Assembly: GCA_015657605.1 (NCBI GenBank) | Contig: JACDQO010000425.1 | Location: 1-8,059, forward strand | Reading direction: 5' to 3' | Length of the DNA stretch: 8,059 nucleotides | Source of the DNA: Limnohabitans sp. | GTDB taxonomy: Bacteria > Pseudomonadota > Gammaproteobacteria > Burkholderiales > Burkholderiaceae_C | Part shown: piece after piece, positions 1 to 6,516 of the stretch | Numbering within the stretch: the stretch's first letter is position 1 | Layout: each line of letters begins with the position of its first letter | Program-made: the position numbers and the translations under genes | The notes under the pieces: model-generated | Seen by the model: the letters and a program-made list of their open reading frames with translations, nothing else | The model's database searches: none | What the model was told of the DNA's origin: nothing

Positions 1-1
1 C

Positions 2-736
2 CTGAAAACCTCGGGCGCCGAATTGGGTCTGGCCTTTGACGGCGACGGCGACCGCTTAGGGATCGTCACTGCCGACGGTCACAACATTTACCCCGACCGC
101 CAGATGCAACTGTTTGCACAAGACGTGCTCAGCCGCGTGCCCGGCGGCACCATTTTGTTTGACGTGAAGTGCTCGCAGCGCTTGGCCCCGGCCATTGAAG
201 CGGCTGGCGGCAAAGCCCTGATGTACAAAACCGGCCACTCGCTCATCAAGGCCCAGATGCGGGCCATCGAGGCTGCAGGCGGCCAAGCGCCTTTGGGCGG
301 CGAGATGAGCGGCCACATCTTTTTCAAAGAGCGTTGGTACGGCTTTGACGACGGCACCTATGCCGGTTGCCGTTTGCTGGAGATTGTGAGCAAAGCACCC
401 GATGCCAACGTGGTGCTCAACGCTTTGCCCACCAGTTTCAGCACGCCCGAGTTGAATGTGGCCTGCGCCGAAGGCGAGCCACACAGCGTGACCCGTGCCT
501 TGCAAGCCCAGGCCGCCAGCGCCTTCAGTGCGCCAGCCCAGGTGTGCGACATCGACGGGCTGCGCGTGGACTGGCCCGATGGTTTTGGTTTGATCCGCGC
601 GTCCAACACCACGCCGGTTCTGGTGCTGCGGTTTGAAGGGCAGAACGAAGCCGCCTTGCACCGCATCGAGGCTGACATGCTGGCGCTGCTGCGATCGGTC
701 AAGCCAGATGCACAGATTCAGGCATCAGCGCATTGA
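2..736 (+). CDS. Phosphomannomutase/phosphoglucomutase, 3' part (start lies outside the window)
   Basis: This is the C-terminal 244 residues of an alpha-D-phosphohexomutase of the AlgC/ManB type, a cytoplasmic enzyme that interconverts hexose 6-phosphate and hexose 1-phosphate for nucleotide-sugar synthesis. The frame is open from the window edge, so the gene is truncated there. The TTG at 23 is an internal codon and not a start. Visible landmarks, numbered from the fragment start: the Mg-binding loop DGDGDR at residues 13-18, the sugar-recognition loop GEMSGH at 100-105 followed by FFKERWYGFDDG, and the phosphate-binding loop RASNTTP at 199-205. The catalytic phosphoserine loop and domain 1 would lie upstream. 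Family members are about 450-470 residues, so roughly half is present. The glycosyltransferase gene follows after 22 bases, suggesting an LPS or exopolysaccharide precursor role. The motifs do not separate mannose from glucose preference, so no symbol is given. Confidence 0.95.
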   Translation: MKTSGAELGLAFDGDGDRLGIVTADGHNIYPDRQMQLFAQDVLSRVPGGTILFDVKCSQRLAPAIEAAGGKALMYKTGHSLIKAQMRAIEAAGGQAPLGGEMSGHIFFKERWYGFDDGTYAGCRLLEIVSKAPDANVVLNALPTSFSTPELNVACAEGEPHSVTRALQAQAASAFSAPAQVCDIDGLRVDWPDGFGLIRASNTTPVLVLRFEGQNEAALHRIEADMLALLRSVKPDAQIQASAH

Positions 737-758
737 ACGCTTGCAGAGAAAGTCCAAC

Positions 759-1562
759 ATGAATCCCGCCAACGCCGTGCTCAGCTCCGACCCTGAGGTC
801 ATCGTCTTCAACCTCAAAGAGCGTTACACCGGGGTGTCGGCCACCATCAACGCTCTGGTGCCCTTGCAGGCGCAGCAGTGGCGCTTAGGGTTTTGTGGCA
901 CGCGCATGTCCAACGGCATCGATGGCATGGGTTTGCGCGAAGCGATTCGCCTGTCGCGCAAGCCGCCCGAAGGCCGTGCGTTTCGCATCTGGCATGTGCG
1001 CCGCGACCCGGAAATGATGGCGGCGATTTTTGCGCGCGATGTGCTGCGCTTGCCCATCAAACTGGTGTTCACCTCGGCTGCGCAGCATTTGCATGGCGCG
1101 TTTCCACGTTGGTTGATTTCCAAAATGGACGCGGTCATCTCGACCACGCCACTGGCCGCTTCTTTTGTGCCCAACACCACGGCGGTGGTGCCGCATGGCA
1201 TTGATTTGTCGCGGTTTTCACCGCCACCCGACAAACGCACGGCCTGGAAAGATGCCGGATTGCCGGGCGAGTACGGTATTGGGGTGTTTGGCCGGGTGAG
1301 GCCCGACAAAGGCAGCGATGTGTTTGTGGACGCGATGATCGAGGCCTTGCCCCATTTGTCCGGGGCCACGGCGGTGATTGCCGGCTTGGCCCAGCCCAAA
1401 CACCAGGCTTACCAAGACGCACTCAAGGCCAAGATTGCCGCTGCGGGTCTGTCGGAGCGCATTGTCTTTTTGGGCGAAGTGCCTGCGGGCCAGGTGCACC
1501 TGTGGTACCAGCGCTGTATGTTGTTGTGTGGCCTGCCCACCGCTATGAGCCTTTTGGCCTGA
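759..1562 (+). CDS. LpcC-like family 4 glycosyltransferase, N-terminal part of a frame-broken gene
   Basis: This open stretch encodes the first ~257 true residues of a GT4 (GT-B fold) glycosyltransferase. It resembles the LpcC-type LPS-core mannosyltransferases: the N-terminal segment FNLKERYTGVSATI, then MSNGIDGMG, the segment RIWHVRRDPEMMA (residues ~77-89), KLVFTSAAQHLHGAFPRWLI (~101-120), MDAVISTT, VPHGIDLSRF (~145-153) and the nucleotide-binding-domain start GVFGRVRPDKGSDVF (~175-189). ATG 759 is chosen because homology begins right after it; a weak purine-rich AGAGAAAG lies about 8 bases upstream. The in-frame extension back to 633 overlaps the mutase gene in another frame and shows no family similarity. 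After about residue 257 the frame slips. The last codons before the TGA at 1560-1562 are out of register, while the neighbouring frame reads HRYEPFGLTP, the expected catalytic region. The protein continues in the next entry. It probably adds a core sugar to LPS at the cytoplasmic face. Donor and acceptor are inferred. Confidence 0.85.
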   Translation: MNPANAVLSSDPEVIVFNLKERYTGVSATINALVPLQAQQWRLGFCGTRMSNGIDGMGLREAIRLSRKPPEGRAFRIWHVRRDPEMMAAIFARDVLRLPIKLVFTSAAQHLHGAFPRWLISKMDAVISTTPLAASFVPNTTAVVPHGIDLSRFSPPPDKRTAWKDAGLPGEYGIGVFGRVRPDKGSDVFVDAMIEALPHLSGATAVIAGLAQPKHQAYQDALKAKIAAAGLSERIVFLGEVPAGQVHLWYQRCMLLCGLPTAMSLLA

Positions 1563-1568
1563 CCCCCC

Positions 1569-1832
1569 TTCGAGGCGGCGGCCACCGAGTGTGCGCTGGT
1601 GTGCTCGCGCACGGGCGCGTTTGACCAGCTCAGCATCCCGGGCTTGACGGGCGAGATGGTCGACACGGGCGATGCCCCGGGTTTGGCGCAAGCGGTGTTG
1701 CGGCTGTTGTCTGACCGCGAGCAAGCCCTGCGCATGGGGCAGGCGGCGCGTCAGCGCGTGTTGGACCAGTTTTCTTGCCAAGAGGCTGAAGGCATTGGCC
1801 GCGTTTACGCGCAGCTGTTCGCCAAGCTTTGA
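1569..1832 (+). pseudogene. C-terminal part of the LpcC-like glycosyltransferase (displaced by indels)
   Basis: This is the remainder of the gene that begins at 759, returned to the original frame. From 1569 it reads FEAAATECALVCSRTGAF, then DQLSIPGLTGEMVDTGD and a final helical segment ending in RVYAQLFAKL, which is the normal GT4 C-terminus. The EX7E catalytic motif EPFGLTPFE is split: its first half is encoded at about 1547-1567 in frame 2, and its second Glu is in this segment. One extra C in the six-C run 1563-1568 explains the return to frame. One missing base (or two extra) between about 1521 and 1540 explains the earlier slip. The net change is zero and the restored protein is about 357 residues, normal for the family. 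A GTG at 1599 could only start a meaningless 77-residue fragment. waaA follows after 21 bases. Confidence 0.8.
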
Positions 1833-1853
1833 GCTGAGGCGCTTGGTTTTTCA

Positions 1854-3253
1854 ATGTCTGGTTCTTCAATGCCCCTTCGCCTTGCAGAGCGCTGCACGCT
1901 GTGGCTGTATGGTGGCCTGATGCGCTTGTTGCAGCCTTTTTTGTTGCGCAAGCTCCGGCGGCGAGGCCAGCAAGAGCCCGGCTACTTGCACCAAGTGCCG
2001 CAGCGCTTGGGCCGTTATGACACCCTTGCTGTGTTGCCCGGCGCCGTGTGGATGCATGCGGTGTCTTTGGGCGAGACCCATGCAGCCGGCTTGCTGATCG
2101 AGGCCTTGCGCCAGCGCTGGCCAGGCATGCGCCTGGTCTTGACGCACAGCACGGCCACAGGGTGGGCGCAGGGCAAAGCCTGTTGCGAGTGGGCGATGTG
2201 CAGGTGTGGTGTCCGTGGGACACACCGCAGGCCACGCGGCTGTTTTTGCAACAGCACCAACCCGTGTTCGGTGTGCTTGTGGAAACCGAGGTCTGGCCGG
2301 TCATGGTGCAAGCCTGCCAACAAGCCCGTGTGCCTTTGTTTTTGGTCAATGCGCGGCTGAACGCTGCCTCGCTGCGTTCGGCGCAGCGCGTGTCTTGGTT
2401 GTCTGGGCCCGCTTATCGCGGCTTGTCTGCGGTATGGGCCCAGTCAGAGGCCGACGCCCAGCGCCTGAGGTCTTTGGGCGCGCGGGTCGAGGGTGTGTTG
2501 GGCAACCTCAAGTTCGATGTGCAAGACCAGCCCCGAGCGCTGGCGCTGGCGCAGTCTTGGCGGTCGCGTTGGAGCACAGGTTCAGGCCCGCGCCCGTTGG
2601 TCATGTTGGCCAGCACCCGCGAGGGCGAAGAAAGCGAGTGGCTGGACGCGTTGGCAGCCAAGCCCGAGCGCGAACAAGCCTTGCGCGATGCGGGCGTGCT
2701 GTGGCTGTTGGTGCCGCGTCACCCTCAGCGCTTTGACGAGGTACATGTAGCCCTGCTGTCGCGCGGGATGTCGGTGTTCAGGCGAAGCGCCTTAGCGCCT
2801 GCCGATGGCGATGGGCCTTTGGCGGCTGTCCAAGCGCAGGTTCATCCCCAGGCACAGGTTTTTTTGGGCGACAGTGTGGGCGAGATGCCGGTGTACTTTC
2901 AGGCGGCCGATATGGCTTTGCTGGGCGGCAGTTTCAAACCCTTGGGCGGGCAAAACCTGATCGAGGCGGCCGCATTCGGGTGCCCGGTGATCATGGGTCC
3001 GCACACCTTCAATTTTGCGCAGGCGGCCGAGGAGGCCGAAGCCTTGGGCGCTGCCCGGCGCGTTGCCGACATGGACGCCGCGTTGGACCAGGTGTTGGTT
3101 TGGTTGAAGGATGCCGCTGATTTGGCCCATGCCCAGCAACAAGGTTGGCAGATGGTGGCGCAAAGCCGGGGTGCGGCCGACCGTTACGCGCAGGCGATCA
3201 TGGCTTTGGGGCATCAGGGCGCTGAAGGGGCTTTGGCGCCATCCACAAACTGA
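1854..3253 (+). CDS. waaA: 3-deoxy-D-manno-octulosonic acid (Kdo) transferase, with a one-base frameshift
   Basis: WaaA/KdtA (GT30) transfers Kdo from CMP-Kdo to lipid IVA at the inner membrane, the first step of LPS core assembly. The N-terminal half reads from ATG 1854 (an alternative ATG is at 1869). It has a hydrophobic anchor at about residues 14-31, the segment RRRGQQEPGYLHQVPQRLG, then WMHAVSLGETHAAG, where the Glu near residue 74 matches the catalytic Glu of the family, and LTHSTATG at ~97-103. At the AAA of 2175-2177 the frame breaks. Adding one A gives AAA AGC CTG and joins to the second half in frame 2, which reads VQVWCPWDTP, GVLVETEVWP (~140-149), GNLKFDV, and the CMP-Kdo-binding region GGSFKPLGGQNLIEAAAFG with MGPHTFNF. 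The restored length is 466 residues, against about 420-430 in most homologues. The last ~15 residues run past the usual end and overlap the convergent znuB gene. The gene probably shares a transcript with the two genes upstream. Confidence 0.93.
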
Positions 3254-3956
3254 CCACGCCCCACAGCGTCAAGCTGAGGGCGATGGTGGGACCGCTGGGG
3301 GTGTCGAGCCACCAGGACAAGAGCAAACCCATCAAGGCGGCGGCCCAGGCCGTCAGCACGGCGGTCCATGGGCGCATGCCCCTTTCCACCCACAAAGCCG
3401 GTGCGATCAAGCAGCTGAACACCAAAAACAAACCCAGGGCAGGCACGGCCAAACTTGTCACCAAGGCAAACAGCGCATAAAACGCGGTGTCCTTGGCGAG
3501 CCAGCGGGTTTGGCGCACCCAGCCCATGACGAGCGCGCACACCATCAGGGCCAGCACGCTGGAGGTGTTGACCCACAGCACATCGGCGGCCAACAGCTGC
3601 AGGAGTTTTTCTTTGCCATGCGGGTGTGCGCTCGCCCCCAGCATGGCCAGGCAAGCACCGGCCACATAGAGCAAGCCGATGAGCGCTTCGCGCTGGGCGG
3701 GCCAGCGCCGGGTGATGCCCGCAATGGCCAGGCTCACCCCCAGTGCGCCCGCGCTGGCGGCCAGTTGGTCCAGAACACCCGACTCCATGTCGAGCACAAA
3801 ATGGACGCCGATCACCGCTGCAGCAGCGGCTTGCGCCACGGCCAAATCAATGAACACCACACCGCGCCGCAGCACTTGGCTGCCCAGCGGCGACAGCGCC
3901 AACAGGCCGCCCAACAGGGCCAACATGGGCAGGGCGAGCCAAGCTTGTATCGCCAT
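3198..3956 (-). CDS. znuB: Zinc/metal ABC transporter permease (ZnuB family)
   Basis: A 252-residue polytopic inner-membrane protein of the ABC-3 metal permease family, expected to form the transmembrane channel for zinc delivered by ZnuA. About seven hydrophobic stretches can be seen (roughly residues 5-25, 33-55, 62-82, 90-110, 132-147, 158-188 and 198-217), plus a last one at 223-240. Family signatures include PLGSQVLRRGVVFIDLAVAQ near the N-terminus, LLQLLAADVLWV (~118-129), GLFLVFSCLIAPALW (~175-189) and LLLSWWLDTPSGPTIAL (~211-227). The ATG at 3956 overlaps the znuA stop (TGATG), with an AGGTGG ribosome-binding site 8 bases upstream. A TTG one codon earlier is possible but less likely. 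Its 3' end overlaps the convergent waaA end by 56 bases. The N-terminal half is rather unlike classical ZnuB, so manganese or another divalent metal cannot be excluded, but the Zur context favours zinc. Confidence 0.9.
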   Translation of the reverse strand: MAIQAWLALPMLALLGGLLALSPLGSQVLRRGVVFIDLAVAQAAAAAVIGVHFVLDMESGVLDQLAASAGALGVSLAIAGITRRWPAQREALIGLLYVAGACLAMLGASAHPHGKEKLLQLLAADVLWVNTSSVLALMVCALVMGWVRQTRWLAKDTAFYALFALVTSLAVPALGLFLVFSCLIAPALWVERGMRPWTAVLTAWAAALMGLLLSWWLDTPSGPTIALSLTLWGVVSLWMAPKPLQRPDAPKP

Positions 3957-4864
3957 CAAGGTGCCACCTGCACCAAGCGGTTGACCATCAGGTCAAACCA
4001 GCGAAACAAGGCGTCGGGCCCATCGCCGGTGACCGTGGCTGGCAAGACGATCAGTTTTTGGGGTGAACCCAACTGGCCGCTCAGCCATTGGGCGGGCCGG
4101 GGGTCGTGGTGTTGGGCGATCACGATGGCCATGGGCGGCGCCGCTCGGCTTTGCTCCAGCGTTCGTGCCAGGTGCGCAGGCGTGGGCGGGACCCCGGGTT
4201 TGGGTTCAAGGTCCGCCACGGGGTTCAGACCCAACCACAGCCACAGGTAGCCAAAGTTGGCGTGTTGCGTGACCACAGACCGTCCCCGCAAGGGCTTGGC
4301 CACTTGCTCCCAGGCTTGGATCTTTTCGGTCAAGGTCGTTTCGAATTGCAGAAGCTGCCGATCGATGCGCGCTTTTTCTGCCGGGATGATGGCTGCGAGT
4401 CTGGGGGCCAGGGCCCGCGCCACCGCCAGCAAACGCCGGGGATCGGCGTGCACATGCGGGTTGCCCAATACATGCACATCGCCAGAAAAAGGTGTGACCG
4501 TGCCTTTGAAAGGGTTCACCAAGGTGACGTGGTCGGCGGCATAAAACATGCCGGGTTGACCGTTTTGGATCTTGGCGTTGCCCGCCTTGGCCTGCAGCAT
4601 GGGCAGCCAGCCTGCTTCGAGTTCGGCCCCGGTGCAAACCGCCATGTCGGCGTTGCGCATCTGGGCGATCAGCGAGGGCCGGGCTTCGATGTGGTGCGGG
4701 TCTTGCAGGTGGTGGGTGGCGCTGTAAACCTTGGCACCCGGCAGCAGCGCTTGCGTCAAAGCCGCCCACTCGGGTTCGCAAGCGAAGACCGTGAGCGCCA
4801 GCGCGTGTCCCTGGGTCAGCGTGATGGCCAGGGACAGGGCCAGCTTAGTAAGCGTGCGCACCAT
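3956..4864 (-). CDS. znuA: Periplasmic zinc-binding protein of an ABC transporter (ZnuA family)
   Basis: A 302-residue cluster A-I solute-binding protein that captures zinc in the periplasm for the membrane permease. A signal peptide is seen at residues 1-23 (basic MVRTLTK, a hydrophobic core, then ALA before LTVFACE). Probable metal ligands lie in the three usual places: DPHHIEARPS (55-64, His57 or His58), GNPHVHADP (134-142, His137) and TQHANFGYL (199-207, His201). The C-terminal domain has the expected MAIVIAQHHDPRPA and a late segment ending RWFDLMVNRL. The acidic, His-rich loop of E. coli ZnuA is not present. The ATG at 4864 is chosen because it opens a good signal peptide and overlaps the restored stop (TAA, 4845-4847) of the upstream barrel gene by 20 bases, so translation is probably coupled; no clear ribosome-binding site is visible. 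As sequenced, the frame runs unbroken from the barrel gene into znuA; this fusion is judged artificial. Confidence 0.92.
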   Translation of the reverse strand: MVRTLTKLALSLAITLTQGHALALTVFACEPEWAALTQALLPGAKVYSATHHLQDPHHIEARPSLIAQMRNADMAVCTGAELEAGWLPMLQAKAGNAKIQNGQPGMFYAADHVTLVNPFKGTVTPFSGDVHVLGNPHVHADPRRLLAVARALAPRLAAIIPAEKARIDRQLLQFETTLTEKIQAWEQVAKPLRGRSVVTQHANFGYLWLWLGLNPVADLEPKPGVPPTPAHLARTLEQSRAAPPMAIVIAQHHDPRPAQWLSGQLGSPQKLIVLPATVTGDGPDALFRWFDLMVNRLVQVAP

Positions 4865-6034
4865 GGGCACCGAAGGCCACCACATACTGCAACTGGATGC
4901 TGCGTTTGGCGGGGTTGCCAAAACGGCATGGTCCGCATCGCCATTTCGGGCGCTTTGCTGCGTCAGTTGCAGGCGCAGGGTTTGTTTGTGCGAGGGTTTG
5001 TAGGCCAACATGATGGCATTTTCTTTCAAACGGCCCTGAGAGGCTTTCACTTCATCGCCGTGATCTTCATCGTGATGCAATTCCGCTTTGTTCACCCGTG
5101 CCAAGTCGGTGCGCACCCCCACTTCCCACGCGGGGTGAAAGCGCCACACCGCGCCCACGGACGATGCAGAGTGCTTGAGCGACGGGTCCAGCAGGGGGTG
5201 GATTCGGCTGACTTGGGCGTATTCCCAGTTGACGCGCACCTGCTGGTTGCGGTTGTTGCCTTGGGGCGACCATTTCCAGACCAAGTCGCTGACCTGCATT
5301 CTTTGGCCGGTGAATCGGGCCGCATGGCTGTGGTTGTGGGCATGACCATGGCCCGGTTCCTCGTGCTCGGCCAAGGGGCTGACACGTTGGTTGTTCAGCT
5401 GTGACAAGCCCCATTGCCAGCTGCTGTTGCGACCCATGTCATTGCCGACTTTCAGGTTCAAAGTGGTGACGCGGTTGCCCGATTCGGCCGTGGCTTGGGG
5501 CACCAATTTTTTGCCCCCAAACACCTCGGCGCCCAAGCGCAAGTAAAAAGGCGTGGGTGCAGTCCAGTTCATGCGCAGGCCGTCGTCGTACCAGTGGCCC
5601 CCCAAAAAGGCCCGGTACAGCAAGGGCCGCTCGGCGAAGTCATCGGTGTGCGGGTGCAGCTCGTTGAGGTAACCGATTTGCGAGGCAAACCGACCGGCCC
5701 TGACCTGAAGCCCTTGGGGCAGGCTGCGTGTTTGCACCCAAGCGTTTTCAAGGTGGTGCTCCAGTTTGCGGTCTGCCGTGTGAAAACCCAGAATCGCCTC
5801 GCCACTCAGGTGCTCATTGAAGGCACCGCGCAAGAGCACATCGCTGTGGCCCAGGCCCACACCTTGGTCGCGAGCGCCCAATTCCAAGCCCCTTGAGGTG
5901 CTGGCGGCGTCCAAGACCACGCCGGCTTGCCAGCGCTCACTGGTCGGGGTGTTTTGGGCCCAGGTGCTCAGGGGCACAGTGCACAGTGCCCCAGCGAGGG
6001 CGGAAAGGGCGATCAGTGGGTTGTTAGCGGTCAT
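4845..6034 (-). CDS. Putative Zur-controlled, His-rich outer-membrane beta-barrel (porin-like) protein, with a one-base frameshift
   Basis: I cannot assign a named family, but the features are those of an outer-membrane barrel of about 396 residues. ATG 6034 opens a signal peptide (MTANNPLIALSALAGALC, then STWA before QNTP). Alternating beta-strand patterns follow throughout, such as LRMNWTAPTPFYLRLGAEVFG and QVRVNWEYAQV. Two His/acid clusters look like surface loops that could attract zinc: EHEEPGHGHAHNHSH (~223-237) and HHDEDHGDE (~320-328). At the four-A run 4920-4923 one base is missing. Restoring it changes the tail to GNPAKRS then IQLQYVVAFGAHGAHAY with a TAA stop, a typical barrel end finishing in an aromatic residue. 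Without it, the frame runs on into znuA and gives a 692-residue chimera. It has no TonB box or plug domain and is far shorter than ZnuD-type receptors. It is first in the zinc operon, and the Zur-type operator lies 29-52 bases upstream. A role in zinc entry is inferred. Confidence 0.8.
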
Positions 6035-6062
6035 GGTTTGGGACTCATCAAAAGTTGCAATG

Positions 6063-6086
6063 CCATAATGATAATGCAATATCAAT
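6063..6086. promoter_or_regulatory. Probable Zur (Fur-family) operator in the divergent zinc promoter region
   Basis: The gap between the barrel gene (start 6034, -) and zur (start 6122, +) is AT-rich compared with its surroundings. It contains the imperfect inverted repeat TGATAATGCAATATCA (6069-6084; 14 of 16 positions pair) preceded by ATAA, which closely resembles the ATAATGATAAT-type Fur/Zur operator. A second, overlapping imperfect palindrome runs from TTGCA (6055-6059) to TGCAA (6075-6079). Its position between the two starts would let zinc-loaded Zur repress both directions, including its own gene. Identification is by pattern only. The -10 and -35 elements are not clear enough to call. 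Confidence 0.72.
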
Positions 6087-6121
6087 AGCGGTAGTGGTGT
6101 TTTTTGCAGTAAGCTCTTGGC

Positions 6122-6493
6122 GTGGAAAGATCAACCCGTCAACGAACCGCGATTGCGCAAGCCCTGGCCGCTGTGGGGCAACCGCTGCTGCCCCAAGAGC
6201 TGCTGCTGGAGGCGCAAAAAAGTGTGCCCAGCTTGAGCTTGGCCACGGTGTACCGGAACCTCAAGGGTTTGGTCGAAGACGGCGTGGTGGATGTGGTGGC
6301 TTTGCCGGGCGAGGCCACCCGGTATGAATCACACCGGCACCACCACCACCACCATTTCCATTGCAGCAGCTGTCAAAAGGTGTTTGACATCGATGCCTGC
6401 CCAGGAGATCTGGGCCATTTGTTGCCCAAGGGCTATGAATTGGCGTCCCACGAGCTGACCTTTTACGGCCGCTGCGCGGGTTGCGCAGCCTGA
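6122..6493 (+). CDS. zur: Zinc uptake regulator Zur, Fur-family repressor
   Basis: A 123-residue Fur-family repressor, cytoplasmic and expected to bind DNA as a zinc-loaded dimer. The N-terminus ERSTRQRTAIAQAL is the usual Fur-family opening and fixes the GTG start at 6122; only weak ribosome-binding sequence precedes it. The winged-helix recognition segment SLSLATVYRNLKGLVEDGVV lies at 37-56. The metal-binding part has HRHHHHHHFHC (71-81), with structural-zinc cysteines CSSC at 81-84 and CAGC at 118-121. Six consecutive His is more than the two to four usual at this spot. It is shorter than E. coli Fur (148) or Zur (171), as is common for compact beta-proteobacterial members. It is called Zur rather than Fur because it sits divergently to the ZnuA/ZnuB genes with a Zur-like operator between. 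It converges on tolC with a 23-base gap that shows no convincing terminator. Confidence 0.92.
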   Translation: MERSTRQRTAIAQALAAVGQPLLPQELLLEAQKSVPSLSLATVYRNLKGLVEDGVVDVVALPGEATRYESHRHHHHHHFHCSSCQKVFDIDACPGDLGHLLPKGYELASHELTFYGRCAGCAA

Positions 6494-6516
6494 GTCGCCT
6501 GACCCGCTGAGGCCGA

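Noticed and set aside
633..758. Upstream extension of the glycosyltransferase frame from 633
   Set aside because: It overlaps the end of the mutase gene in another frame, and the residues have no family similarity. ATG 759 fits the family start.
1630..2349. 239-codon minus-strand frame opposite the glycosyltransferase end and waaA
   Set aside because: It is an antisense shadow rich in Ala, Thr and Arg without domain features, while the + strand carries clear family motifs.
3111..4250. 379-codon open frame on the + strand across the waaA end, znuB and znuA
   Set aside because: It is low-complexity Gln/His/Gly-rich and overlaps two genes supported by motifs on other frames.
4088..5404. 438-codon open frame on the + strand opposite znuA and the barrel gene
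   Set aside because: Composition is Gly/Gln/Arg/His-rich with no recognisable motif. It mirrors genuine minus-strand genes with signal peptides and family motifs, so it is a GC-rich shadow.
6035..6085. 17-codon N-terminal extension of the barrel protein from an upstream start at 6085
   Set aside because: It would put the start inside the Zur operator and place a non-signal-like segment before a good signal peptide that begins at 6034.
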